The notes under the pieces: generated by a model
Database searches by the model: none
Told to the model about the DNA's origin: nothing
Seen by the model: the letters and a program-made list of their open reading frames with translations, nothing else
Translations under genes and position numbers: made by a program
Source of the DNA: Lentzea pudingi
Lineage (GTDB): Bacteria; Actinomycetota; Actinomycetes; Mycobacteriales; Pseudonocardiaceae
Direction: 5' to 3'
DNA: 64,000 bases
Assembly (NCBI RefSeq): GCF_014646255.1
Contig: NZ_BMNC01000020.1
Location: 1-64,000 of the forward strand
Part shown: piece after piece, positions 25,656 to 34,080 of the stretch
How the letters are laid out: each line of letters opens with the position of its first letter
Position numbering within the stretch: the stretch's first letter is position 1

Positions 25656-26415
25656 TGATGACCTCTCGCAGGTGGGTGTTGATCTCGTCGAGGACCTCGT
25701 CCGAGGAATCGCGAACGTCCCATTCGCGCACGACGCGACCGGGACGGGACGACAGCAGGACGACGCGCTGGCCCAGGCGGACGGCCTCGCGCACGTCGTG
25801 CGTCACGAAGATGATCGCGGTGTTCGTGGTCTCCCAGACGCGCAGCAGCTCGCTCTGCAGCACGTCGCGCGTGATGGCGTCGAGGGCGGCGAACGGTTCG
25901 TCCATCAGCAGCAGGGCGGGAGCGCCGTCCGCGGACACGGTGGTGGACGCCAGCGCGCGAGCCAGAGCCACGCGCTGACGCATACCGCCGGAGAGCTCGT
26001 GCGGACGCTTGTCCGCGACGTCGCCCAGCCGCACCAGTTCCAGCAGTTCCAGCGCGCGACGCTTGCGCGCCAGGCGGCCGACACCGGCGAAGCGCAGCGC
26101 CAGTTCGACGTTGCGGGCGGCGGTGAGCCACGGCATCAGCGCGGGCTCCTGGAACATCACGGCCGGGCGTGATGTGTTGAGCTGCAACTGGCCGGACGTC
26201 GCGGCGTCGAGGCCAGCGACGATGTTGAGCAGCGTGCTCTTTCCGCAGCCGGACGCGCCGAGAAGGCACACGAACTCACCGGGCTTGACCTTCAGGTCGA
26301 CCCCGTCGAGCGCTACCACGGCCGAGCCGCCGTGGCCGAACACCTTCCGGACTCCGGCCAGTTCAACGGCAGTATCCACAGTGGACAGAACAGTGGTCTC
26401 GAGCGTGGCGGTCAT
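25639..26415 (-). CDS. ABC transporter ATP-binding protein, sulfonate/sulfate-type
   Basis: A 258-residue nucleotide-binding subunit. Walker A GASGCGKST is at residues 53-61, the Q-loop is in MFQEPALMPW, the signature LSGGMRQRVALARAL, Walker B LLLMDEPFAALD, and the H-loop FVTHDVREA. The subfamily is that of SsuB/TauB/NrtD. It energises the permease next door; the two genes overlap by 17 bases. ATG 26415. Confidence 0.93.
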   Translation of the reverse strand: MTATLETTVLSTVDTAVELAGVRKVFGHGGSAVVALDGVDLKVKPGEFVCLLGASGCGKSTLLNIVAGLDAATSGQLQLNTSRPAVMFQEPALMPWLTAARNVELALRFAGVGRLARKRRALELLELVRLGDVADKRPHELSGGMRQRVALARALASTTVSADGAPALLLMDEPFAALDAITRDVLQSELLRVWETTNTAIIFVTHDVREAVRLGQRVVLLSSRPGRVVREWDVRDSSDEVLDEINTHLREVISGHAS

Positions 26416-26446
26416 GGTGGTGTGCCTTCCCCTCGGCGTCGAAGAC

Positions 26447-27496
26447 TTACTTCTGGTCCAGTCCTGCTGCTTGCACCTGCGGCTTGCCCTGTGCCTGGAG
26501 AACCTTGTTCAGCAACGTGAAGTCGGCGTACCCGGCGACGTTCGCGGCCTCCTTGGCCACGCCCGCCGTCACGGCGTCCTTCGCGAGCTGCGGGAAGTGC
26601 TTGGCCTGCGCGTCGGTCGTGAGCTCGATGTTGTCCCACGCGGCGTCGAGGATCTTGTCGCCGAGCTTCTTGGACGTGAGCTTCTCGAGGTGCGCGTTCG
26701 CGGTCTTCTTCGCCTCCTCCTTGTTCGCCTTCGCCCAGTCGATGGCGGCGACGTGGCCCTTCAGCACGGCCTCGACGGTCTCGGGGTGCTCCTGCAGGAA
26801 CTTCGTCCGCACGATGACCACGGTGGTCGGGAACGCCCCGCCCTCCCACAGCGTCTTCTCGTCGAGCAGCACCTTGCCGCCACCCTCGTTGACGATGCGC
26901 GCCGACCACGGCTGCGGCGCCCACGCGGCCTGGATGTCGCCCTTCTTGAACAGGTCGAGCGACGCGGCGTTCTCCACGTTCTGCACGGTGACCTGGCCGG
27001 TGAGGTTCTTCTCCGCGAGGTACTTCTTCAGCGAGACGTCCTGCGTGTTCGCGAGCTGCGGCGTGGCGACGACCTTGCCCTTGAGGTCCTCGACCGAGTT
27101 GATCTCGGGCTTCACCACGAGCTGCGCGCCACCCGAGGTCGCGCCGGCGATGAGCTTCACGGCCTCGCCCTTGGACTTCGAGTAGGCGTTGATCGCCGGG
27201 CCGGAGCCGATGTAGGCGATGTCGAGGGACTCGCCCAGCAGGGCGTTCACCTCGTCGGGGCCCGCGTTGAACGTCTGCGTCGTCAGCTTGGTGTTGCCGA
27301 GTTCCTTCGCGTACAGGCCCTTTTCGACGCCGATCAGCGCGGCGGCGTGGGTGATGTTCGGGAAGTACCCGAGGCGGACCTCGGCGGCGGCGCCCTTGGA
27401 CTCGGCGACGGGAGTCTCGGAGGTGCCGGCGCGGCTGCAACCGGACAGGGCTGTCAGTGCGATCAGGGTGACGGCGATGGCGGGCTTGAGGTTCAC
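26447..27496 (-). CDS. ABC transporter substrate-binding lipoprotein, sulfonate-type
   Basis: A 349-residue lipoprotein. The signal peptide ends in the lipobox LTALSGC with the lipidated Cys20. The mature protein is of the SsuA/NMT1 type (LGYFPNITHAAALIGVEKGLY, then ALLGESLDIAYIGSGPAINAY, and KGKVVATPQLANTQDVSLKKYL). It captures the ligand outside the cell for the adjacent permease and ATPase. GTG 27496 lies 14 bases after the cysN stop in the direction of transcription. The ligand is inferred from context (sulfonate or sulfate ester). Confidence 0.9.
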   Translation of the reverse strand: MNLKPAIAVTLIALTALSGCSRAGTSETPVAESKGAAAEVRLGYFPNITHAAALIGVEKGLYAKELGNTKLTTQTFNAGPDEVNALLGESLDIAYIGSGPAINAYSKSKGEAVKLIAGATSGGAQLVVKPEINSVEDLKGKVVATPQLANTQDVSLKKYLAEKNLTGQVTVQNVENAASLDLFKKGDIQAAWAPQPWSARIVNEGGGKVLLDEKTLWEGGAFPTTVVIVRTKFLQEHPETVEAVLKGHVAAIDWAKANKEEAKKTANAHLEKLTSKKLGDKILDAAWDNIELTTDAQAKHFPQLAKDAVTAGVAKEAANVAGYADFTLLNKVLQAQGKPQVQAAGLDQK

Positions 27497-27510
27497 GGGG
27501 AAATGGCCTT

Positions 27511-28854
27511 TCAGGGACCGGGGGACACGAGGGCGTGGTTGTCAGGGGTAGCCGCGCTACCCCCGCTACAGCTCTCCACGCCGTTCTCGAGCAACGGCAG
27601 CGGAGCCCCGACCAGCCCAGCGGCGAGAGTGGAACCGTCACTCGCGTCGATCACCAGGAAGGACCCGGTGCGCCGGCTGAAGCTGTAGTCGTCCAGCGGA
27701 ACGGGCTCTGCGAGACGCAGGGCCACTCGGCCGATCTCATTCAGCTCCAACGAGGCAGGACCGTCCACACTGGACAGATTTTGCTCGTCGAAGCGGTCGC
27801 GCAGCTCGGTGACCATCGCCTGCACGGTGCGCGTGCCGTGTTTGACGAGGACTCGGGCGCCGGGCCGCAGAGGCTTCTCCGCGAGCCAGCAGAGGGTGGC
27901 GTCCAGCTCGTCGGTGACGGTGGGCTCGTTGCCCGCCACCGAGATCAGGTCGCCGCGGGAGATGTCGATGTCGTCGGCCAGCAGCAGCGTGACGGACTGG
28001 CCGGCCGCCGCTTCGGCCAGTTCGCCATCCGCCGTGTCGATCTTGGTGACCGTCGAGCGACGGCCGGAGGGCAGCACCACGACCTCGTCGCCCGGCTTGA
28101 CCGTGCCCGCCGCGACCAGACCGGCGTAGCCCCGGTAGTCGAGGTGCTCGGCCGTGCGCGGGCGGATCACGTACTGCACCGGGAAGCGGAACGGGGCGTC
28201 GTGCGGGTCGGGCTCGACCGGCACGGTCTCCAGGTGCTCCAGCAGGGTCGGGCCGGAGTACCAGGGCGTGTTCGCGGACTTCTCCACGACGTTGTCGCCC
28301 GCCAGCGCGGAGACCGGGATCTGGACGACCGCGTCCTCGGTGTAGCCCAGGGCCGTGGCGTGCGCCGTGAACTCCTTGGAGATGCGGGAGAACGTCACCT
28401 CGTCGAAGTCCACGAGGTCGATTTTGTTGACCGCCAGCACGAGCCGCGGCACGCCCAGCAATGCGAGAACCGCCGCGTGGCGCCGGGTCTGCTCGATGAC
28501 GCCCTTGCGCGCGTCGACGAGCAGGACCGCGAGCTGCGCGGTGGACGCGCCCGTCACGGTGTTGCGGGTGTACTGCACGTGCCCAGGGGTGTCCGCGAGC
28601 ACGAACGACCGCTTCGGCGTCGCGAAGTACCGGTACGCCACGTCGATCGTGATGCCCTGCTCGCGTTCCGAACGCAGGCCGTCGACCAGCAACGACAGGT
28701 CCGGCGTCGTCAGGCCTCGGTCGGCGCTCGCGCGGTGCACGGCGTCCAGGGTGTCCGCGAGCACGGACTTGGTGTCGTAGAGCAACCTGCCGACGAGCGT
28801 GGACTTACCGTCGTCCACGCTGCCTGCGGTAGCCAGCCTCAACAGGTCGCTCAT
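27511..28854 (-). CDS. cysN: Sulfate adenylyltransferase subunit 1 (CysN)
   Basis: The 447-residue GTPase subunit of ATP sulfurylase. The P-loop GSVDDGKST is near residues 11-19, and switch and specificity motifs DTPGHVQY and NKIDLVDF follow, with EF-Tu-like domains 2 and 3 after. GTP hydrolysis here drives formation of APS by CysD. There is no C-terminal APS kinase fusion. Its ATG directly abuts the cysD stop. It sits in the canonical order sir-cysH-cysD-cysN. Confidence 0.95.
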   Translation of the reverse strand: MSDLLRLATAGSVDDGKSTLVGRLLYDTKSVLADTLDAVHRASADRGLTTPDLSLLVDGLRSEREQGITIDVAYRYFATPKRSFVLADTPGHVQYTRNTVTGASTAQLAVLLVDARKGVIEQTRRHAAVLALLGVPRLVLAVNKIDLVDFDEVTFSRISKEFTAHATALGYTEDAVVQIPVSALAGDNVVEKSANTPWYSGPTLLEHLETVPVEPDPHDAPFRFPVQYVIRPRTAEHLDYRGYAGLVAAGTVKPGDEVVVLPSGRRSTVTKIDTADGELAEAAAGQSVTLLLADDIDISRGDLISVAGNEPTVTDELDATLCWLAEKPLRPGARVLVKHGTRTVQAMVTELRDRFDEQNLSSVDGPASLELNEIGRVALRLAEPVPLDDYSFSRRTGSFLVIDASDGSTLAAGLVGAPLPLLENGVESCSGGSAATPDNHALVSPGP

Positions 28855-29754
28855 TTAGAAGTAGCCCTCCCGCTTGCGGTCTTCCATGGCGGCCTCGGAC
28901 AGCCGGTCGTCGGCCCGCGTGGCGCCGCGCTCGGTCAGTCGTGACGCGGCGACCTCGGCGATCACCGCGTGGATGTCGGACGCGTCGGACTCGACGGCGC
29001 CCGTGCAGGAGCCGTCGCCGACCGTGCGGTAGCGAACCGTCTTGCGCAGCAACGTCTCGCCGTCGCGCGCGGTGCCCCACGGGCCCTCGGCGAGCCACAT
29101 GCCGTCGCGCAGGAACACGTCGCGCTGGTGCGAGTAGTAGATGTCCGGCAGCTCGATGCCCTCGCGCTCGATGTAGTTCCACACGTCGAGCTCGGTCCAG
29201 TTGGACAGCGGGAACACGCGGACGTGCTCACCGGCGCGGTGCCGGCCGTTGTAGAGGTTCCACAGCTCGGGGCGCTGGCGCTTCGGGTCCCACTGGCCGA
29301 ACGCCGTGCGCAGGCTGAAGATCCGCTCCTTGGCGCGCGCCCGTTCCTCGTCCCGGCGCCCGCCACCGAACACGGCGTCGAACTTGTGCTGCGTGATGGA
29401 GTCCAGCAGCGGCACCGTCTGCAACGGGTTGCGGGTACCGTCCGGGCGCTCTTCGAGGCGGCCGTCGTCGATCCAGTCCTGGACCTTCGCGACCTCGAGA
29501 CGCAGACCGTGCTGTGCCACAACGCGGTCGCGGAACTCGATGACCTCGTCGAAGTTGTGCCCGGTGTCGACGTGCAGCAGCGGGAACGGCACCGGCGCCG
29601 GGTAGAAGGCCTTGATCGCGAGGTGCAGCAGCAGCGTCGAGTCCTTGCCGCCGGAGAAGAGGATCACCGGCCGGTCGAACTCGCCCGCGACCTCGCGGAA
29701 GATGTGGATCGCCTCGGATTCGAGGCGTCCCAGGGTGTCCAGAGCCAGAGTCAT
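28855..29754 (-). CDS. cysD: Sulfate adenylyltransferase subunit 2 (CysD)
   Basis: The 299-residue catalytic subunit of ATP sulfurylase, which makes APS and pyrophosphate from ATP and sulfate. The PP-loop motif FSGGKDST is at residues 33-40. The family stretches HVDTGHNFDEVIEFRD, VFGGGRRDEERARAKER and the C-terminal MEDRKREGYF are present. ATG 29754 overlaps the cysH stop by four bases (ATGA), which settles the start against an ATG at 29769. Confidence 0.95.
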   Translation of the reverse strand: MTLALDTLGRLESEAIHIFREVAGEFDRPVILFSGGKDSTLLLHLAIKAFYPAPVPFPLLHVDTGHNFDEVIEFRDRVVAQHGLRLEVAKVQDWIDDGRLEERPDGTRNPLQTVPLLDSITQHKFDAVFGGGRRDEERARAKERIFSLRTAFGQWDPKRQRPELWNLYNGRHRAGEHVRVFPLSNWTELDVWNYIEREGIELPDIYYSHQRDVFLRDGMWLAEGPWGTARDGETLLRKTVRYRTVGDGSCTGAVESDASDIHAVIAEVAASRLTERGATRADDRLSEAAMEDRKREGYF

Positions 29755-30446
29755 CCGTGCAACCCACATTCCGTCTTCGACTGGCCGGCCCACCGGCCGC
29801 TGCGGGCGTCCTGGCCCGGCAACGGCTTGGCGGTGCACGGCAGGCAGCCGATGGAGGGATAACCCTCCTGCACCAACAGGTTCTCGAGGACGCCCTTCTC
29901 GCGGATGTAGGCGTTGAACTCGTCGTCGCTCCACGGAGCGATCGGGTTGATCTTCACCAGGCCGTTGCGGTCGTCCCACTGCACGATCGGCGTGTTCGCC
30001 CGCGTCGGGGCGTCCACGCGCCGCACGCCGGTGACCCACGCGTCGTACTTCGCGAGCTCGCGCCGGAGAGGGATCACTTTCCGCAGGTTGCAGCACGTGG
30101 CCGGATCCGACTGGTACAGCAGGCCGAACTCGCGCTCCTGGTCCTCCACCGACTGCTCGGCGGCGGCGTTCACGATCCGCACGTCCGGGTAGACGACGCC
30201 GACCGCGTCACGCACGCCGATCGTCTCCGGGAAGTGGTACCCCGTCTCCAGGAACAGCACGTCGAAGTCCGGCTTCACCTTGGCGGCGAGGTCGATCAGC
30301 ACGGCGTCCTGCATGTTGGAGGCGACGATGTAGTTGTCGCCGAACGTCCGCGCGACCCACTCCAGCGCCTCGGTCGCATCGGCGTCCTTCAGCTCCAGCT
30401 CTGCGGCTTCGGCGACGATCTTGAGGTCCTCCTTGAGATCGCTCAC
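29751..30446 (-). CDS. cysH: APS reductase (CysH, [4Fe-4S]-dependent)
   Basis: A 231-residue assimilatory reductase converting adenylyl sulfate to sulfite with thioredoxin. The cysteine pattern Cys118-Cys119 (TCCNLRK), Cys201 and Cys204 (GCLPC) is that of [4Fe-4S] APS reductases; the catalytic Cys227 is in ECGLH. Lack of an APS kinase gene in the operon agrees with APS rather than PAPS as substrate. GTG 30446 is preceded by GGAGGTG. Its start overlaps the end of the small zinc-ribbon gene (GTGA). Confidence 0.94.
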   Translation of the reverse strand: MSDLKEDLKIVAEAAELELKDADATEALEWVARTFGDNYIVASNMQDAVLIDLAAKVKPDFDVLFLETGYHFPETIGVRDAVGVVYPDVRIVNAAAEQSVEDQEREFGLLYQSDPATCCNLRKVIPLRRELAKYDAWVTGVRRVDAPTRANTPIVQWDDRNGLVKINPIAPWSDDEFNAYIREKGVLENLLVQEGYPSIGCLPCTAKPLPGQDARSGRWAGQSKTECGLHG

Positions 30447-30601
30447 TTCTTCACCTCCTGCGGCAGGTTGAGCCCGACGAACGAGACCTTGAAGACGCGG
30501 CGGCACCCGGTGCACAGCCACGCGTAGCTGGGTTCCTCCTGCGGCCGGAGGTCCTCGTCACCGCAGTAGGGGCAGTAGAACGGCGTCGCGCGTTCGCTCA
30601 T
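30443..30601 (-). CDS. Small zinc-ribbon protein of the sulfur operon
   Basis: A 52-residue protein with two CxxC knuckles, CPYC at 10-13 and CTGC at 30-33, the pattern of a zinc ribbon or rubredoxin-like metal site. The gene lies between sulfite reductase and cysH, overlapping both by four bases, an arrangement also present in Streptomyces sulfur operons (the gene between the reductase and cysH). Its role is not established. Electron transfer or delivery of a metal or sulfur intermediate to the reductase are guesses from context. Confidence 0.85.
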   Translation of the reverse strand: MSERATPFYCPYCGDEDLRPQEEPSYAWLCTGCRRVFKVSFVGLNLPQEVKK

Positions 30602-32277
30602 CGCAGCGAACCCTCTTCCGCGCGGGCGACCCACTGGGCGAAGCGCTCGTCGGTCTCCCGCTGTGCCACGAAGTTCCGCACGACCCGCTCGACGTACTCG
30701 GGCAGCTCGGCCGCGGTCACCTTGTGGCCGCGCAGCTTCCGGCCGAACCCGGCGTCGAGGCCGAGGCCACCGCCGAGGTGCACCTGGAAGCCCTCGACCT
30801 GGTTGCCCTGCTCGTCCGTGACGATCTGGCCCTTCAGCCCGATGTCCGCGGTTTGGATGCGGGCGCAGGAGTTGGGGCAGCCGTTGATGTGCACGGTGAT
30901 CGGCGCCGTGACGCCGTCGACGATGTCCTTGAGGTTCGCCTCGAGCTGCGTGACGAGGTCGAGGGCACGCGCCTTGGTCTCGACGATCGCGAGCTTGCAG
31001 AACTCGATGCCGGTGCAGGCCATGATGCCGCGCCGCCACGGCGACGGGTCGACCTGCAGGCCGAGCTTCGCGAGGTCGCTCTTGAGCGTCGGGATCTCGG
31101 CCTCGGGCACGTCCAGCACGATGATCTTCTGCTGCGGCGTGAAGCGGACGCGGCCGGAGCCCGCCCGTTCGGCGTACTTCGCGACCTCGACCAGGATCGA
31201 GCCCGACACGCGGCCCGCGACGGGCGCGGCACCGACGTAGAACAGGCCGTCCTTCTGCTTGTGCACGCCGATGTGGTCGAGCTGCTGGTCCAGCTGCTCG
31301 GGCGCCGGGCCGTCGATCATCTTGCGCTTGAGGTACTCGTCCTCGACGACCTGGCGGAACTTCTCCGGACCCCAGTCGGCGAGGAGGAACTTGATGCGCG
31401 CGCGGTGGCGCAGGCGGCGGTAACCGTAGTCGCGGAAGACGGAGATGACCGCCTCCCACACGTCCGGCACCTCGTCGAGCGGCACCCACGCGCCCAAGCG
31501 CTTGCCCAGCATGGGGTTCGTGGACAGGCCACCGCCGACCCAGAGGTCGAAGCCCGGCCCGTGCTCGGGGTGGTTGACGCCGACGAACGCGATGTCGTGG
31601 ATCTCGTGCGCGACGTCCTGCAGGCCGGAGATGGCGGTCTTGAACTTGCGCGGCAGGTTCGAGAAGCGCGGGTCACCGATGTAGCGCTCGAGGATCGTGT
31701 CGATCGCCGGCTGCCCGTCGATCACCTCGTCCACCGAGATGCCCGCGACCGGCGAGCCGAGGATGACGCGCGGGCTGTCGCCACACGCCTCCATCGTCGT
31801 CAGGTTCACCGCTTCGAGCTTCTGCCAGATGGTGGGAACGTCCTCGACGCGGATCCAGTGGTACTGGATGTTCTGGCGGTCGGTGATGTCCGCGGTGTCG
31901 CGCGCATAGGTCTGCGAGATCTCGCCGAGGACCCTCAGCTGCTGAGTGGTGAGCGCACCACCGTCGCTGCGGACGCGCATCATGAAGAACTCGTCGTCCA
32001 GCTCCTCCGGCTCGAGCGTGGCCGTGCGGCCGCCGTCGATGCCGGGCTTGCGCTGGGTGTACAGGCCGTACCAGCGGAACCGTCCGCGCAGGTCGGCAGG
32101 GTCGATCGAGTCGAAACCGCCGTGGGCGTAGATGTTCTCGATGCGGGCGCGGACGTTGAGCGGGTTGTCGTCCTTCTTGCTCCGCTCGTTGGGGTTCAGC
32201 GGCTCTCGGTAACCGAGCGCCCACTGCCCCTCGCCGCGACGCTGCTTGGCGCGCGGTGACGTCTGCGGCGTGGCCAT
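30598..32277 (-). CDS. sir: Ferredoxin-type sulfite (nitrite/sulfite) reductase
   Basis: A 559-residue siroheme- and [4Fe-4S]-dependent reductase that turns sulfite to sulfide. The duplicated ferredoxin-like fold ends with the metal-cluster ligands CTGIEFC (about residue 420) and CPNSC (about 466). The N-terminal half has TQRKPGIDGG and QNIQYHWIRVEDVP. ATG 32277 is chosen because GGAGG lies six bases upstream; the ATG at 32283 abuts that site. Its gene is preceded by a cysteine-containing leader peptide and a 9-bp hairpin. Confidence 0.95.
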   Translation of the reverse strand: MATPQTSPRAKQRRGEGQWALGYREPLNPNERSKKDDNPLNVRARIENIYAHGGFDSIDPADLRGRFRWYGLYTQRKPGIDGGRTATLEPEELDDEFFMMRVRSDGGALTTQQLRVLGEISQTYARDTADITDRQNIQYHWIRVEDVPTIWQKLEAVNLTTMEACGDSPRVILGSPVAGISVDEVIDGQPAIDTILERYIGDPRFSNLPRKFKTAISGLQDVAHEIHDIAFVGVNHPEHGPGFDLWVGGGLSTNPMLGKRLGAWVPLDEVPDVWEAVISVFRDYGYRRLRHRARIKFLLADWGPEKFRQVVEDEYLKRKMIDGPAPEQLDQQLDHIGVHKQKDGLFYVGAAPVAGRVSGSILVEVAKYAERAGSGRVRFTPQQKIIVLDVPEAEIPTLKSDLAKLGLQVDPSPWRRGIMACTGIEFCKLAIVETKARALDLVTQLEANLKDIVDGVTAPITVHINGCPNSCARIQTADIGLKGQIVTDEQGNQVEGFQVHLGGGLGLDAGFGRKLRGHKVTAAELPEYVERVVRNFVAQRETDERFAQWVARAEEGSLR

Positions 32278-32344
32278 CGCCATCCTCCGGGGTTTCGAGC
32301 GCTCGGTGCGCGTGCGAGCCCGGAGGTGCTTGTGGTGGGGGCGT

Positions 32345-32367
32345 CGTCAGCGCGCCGGGCGCTGACG
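32345..32367 (-). promoter_or_regulatory. Attenuator-like hairpin upstream of sir
   Basis: CGTCAGCGC (32345-32353) pairs perfectly with GCGCTGACG (32359-32367) around a five-base loop. It lies about 20 bases downstream of the leader peptide stop and about 70 bases before the sir start on the minus strand. There is no T-run, so a Rho-dependent or translational attenuation mechanism is more likely than intrinsic termination. Confidence 0.6.
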
Positions 32368-32386
32368 GGAACAAATCAGCGCGCGG

Positions 32387-32473
32387 TCATGCCGAACGAC
32401 GGCACATCGCGCTGGAGACACGACGGAAGTCGACGTGGCGGCGGGCCACGAGGCGGACTCCAGTCGAATGCAT
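32387..32473 (-). CDS. Putative cysteine-responsive leader peptide
   Basis: A 28-residue open frame on the minus strand that contains LVARRHVDFRRVSSAMCRRS. This matches the conserved pattern R-R-H-V-D-x-x-R-V/M-S-S-A-x-C of short leader ORFs found upstream of actinobacterial sulfur assimilation genes. It lies about 110 bases upstream of the sulfite reductase gene. The Cys codon (TGC) near the end is the likely sensor of charged tRNA-Cys. The start could be ATG 32473 or the internal GTG at 32449, which has GGAG eight bases upstream. A hairpin at 32345-32367 lies immediately downstream. Confidence 0.75.
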   Translation of the reverse strand: MHSTGVRLVARRHVDFRRVSSAMCRRSA

Positions 32474-32645
32474 GTCCTCAGTGTGCATGCCGTCCAGTGC
32501 GTGGTCCACCGCCAACCGAATGCTGGGATTGACGAGGAGAAGTTGACTTCGTACGCTGGTTTCGCTCCGTAATATTTCTGTCACCGACAGATACTTCCCC
32601 TGGTCGAACACCGCCATTCGGGCCGCGTAGGGAACACTGGGAGTC

Positions 32646-33854
32646 ATGCCCTCCGCTTTGCCCGAAGGCGAGCCCGCGCCCGCTGACGGTTCGCTTCCCG
32701 CCTCTTCCCTCGCCGGCGTCGGTTCGCGCCCCTTCGGCATCTACGTGCACGTGCCGTTCTGCGCGACCCGCTGCGGCTACTGCGACTTCAACACCTACAC
32801 GCCCGGTGAGCTCGGCACCTCCGCGTCACCGGAGTCGTGGCTGGAGGGCCTGCGCCGCGAACTGGACCTGGCCGCGTCCGTCCTCGGGACCGCGCCCTTG
32901 GCCGAAACCGTGTTCGTCGGGGGCGGAACGCCTTCTTTGCTGGGCGCCTCGGGTCTTTCGGACGTGCTGGACGCCGTGCGGCAGTCGTTCGGCCTGGCTC
33001 CCGGCGCCGAGGTGACGACGGAGTCGAACCCCGAGTCGACGTCTGTCGAGTTCTTCGAGGGGATCCGGTCCGCGGGCTACACGCGCGTGTCGTTGGGCAT
33101 GCAGTCGGCCGCGCGGCACGTACTCGCCGTGCTGGACCGCAAACACACGCCCGGCCGTCCGGGTGAAGCTGCTCGTGAGGCACGCACGGCCGGGTTCGAC
33201 CACGTGAACCTGGACCTGATTTATGGCACACCGGGGGAGCGACCCTCGGATCTGGCCGCGTCGCTCGACGCCGTGCTGGACGCGGGCGTCGACCACGTGT
33301 CCGCCTACGCGTTGATCGTGGAGGACGGCACCGGCCTGGCCCGCCGCATCCGCCGCGGCGACCTGCCCATGCCGGACGACGACGTGCTGGCGTCGTCCTA
33401 CGAGATGGTCGACTCGGTGCTCTCCGGCGCCGGCTTCTCCTGGTACGAGGTGTCGAACTGGGCCACCTCGGTGGAAGCCCAGTGCCGGCACAACGTCCTG
33501 TACTGGAAGGGCGCGGACTGGTGGGGCTTCGGCCCCGGCGCGCACAGCCACGTCGGCGGCGTGCGCTTCTGGAACGTGAAGCACCCGGCCCGCTACTCGT
33601 CCCTGCTGGCTTCCGGTGCGTCACCGGCAGCCGGCCGCGAGACGTTGTCAGTTGAAGACCAGCGCGTCGAACGAGTGCTGCTCGAACTGCGCCTGGCTTC
33701 AGGCCTGCCCATGGACGTGCTCGACGACGCCGGGCGCGAAGAAGCCAAGCAGGCGATCGCCGACGGACTGCTGGAGCCGCACGACGACCGCTGCGTGCTC
33801 ACCGACCGGGGCCGCCTGCTGGCCGACGCCGTCGTCCGGCGCCTGCTGCCGTGA
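32646..33854 (+). CDS. hemW: Radical SAM heme chaperone HemW
   Basis: A 402-residue radical SAM protein (the protein once called coproporphyrinogen III oxidase HemN-like). The cluster ligands CATRCGYC (Cys39, 43, 46) are followed by GGGTPSLL and the HemN C-terminal domain. HemW hands heme to target proteins and does not have coproporphyrinogen oxidase activity in the cases studied. It stands where actinobacteria usually have it, upstream of hrcA-dnaJ. Its start is divergent from the sulfur operon leader. Confidence 0.95.
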   Translation: MPSALPEGEPAPADGSLPASSLAGVGSRPFGIYVHVPFCATRCGYCDFNTYTPGELGTSASPESWLEGLRRELDLAASVLGTAPLAETVFVGGGTPSLLGASGLSDVLDAVRQSFGLAPGAEVTTESNPESTSVEFFEGIRSAGYTRVSLGMQSAARHVLAVLDRKHTPGRPGEAAREARTAGFDHVNLDLIYGTPGERPSDLAASLDAVLDAGVDHVSAYALIVEDGTGLARRIRRGDLPMPDDDVLASSYEMVDSVLSGAGFSWYEVSNWATSVEAQCRHNVLYWKGADWWGFGPGAHSHVGGVRFWNVKHPARYSSLLASGASPAAGRETLSVEDQRVERVLLELRLASGLPMDVLDDAGREEAKQAIADGLLEPHDDRCVLTDRGRLLADAVVRRLLP

Positions 33855-33855
33855 G

Positions 33856-34071
33856 TCAGCGGGCGCGCAGGTCGTGCTGGCTGTGCACCTCGACGAACTC
33901 CTCGCCGTTCTTGACGTAGGTCGCGGTGCCCCACCACAACCCGTCGCGCCGCCGGCTCTCCTCCCAGACGACGGTGCCTTCCCACCACGCGTCGTCGCTG
34001 TGCACCAGGCACGCTCTCCCCGGTTCGGGACCTTCCTCCTCCGGTGGCCGCAGCCACACCACGTCGCCCAC
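33856..34071 (-). CDS. Small conserved hypothetical protein
   Basis: A 71-residue protein starting at GTG 34071, rich in Trp and acidic residues (DAWWEGTVVWEESRRRDGLWWGTATYV). Beta-rich composition; no named family known to me. It converges on hemW with a one-base gap and follows the restriction protein gene on the same strand with a nine-base gap, so it may be a passenger of that transcript. Confidence 0.6.
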   Translation of the reverse strand: MGDVVWLRPPEEEGPEPGRACLVHSDDAWWEGTVVWEESRRRDGLWWGTATYVKNGEEFVEVHSQHDLRAR

Positions 34072-34080
34072 GTTTGGACC

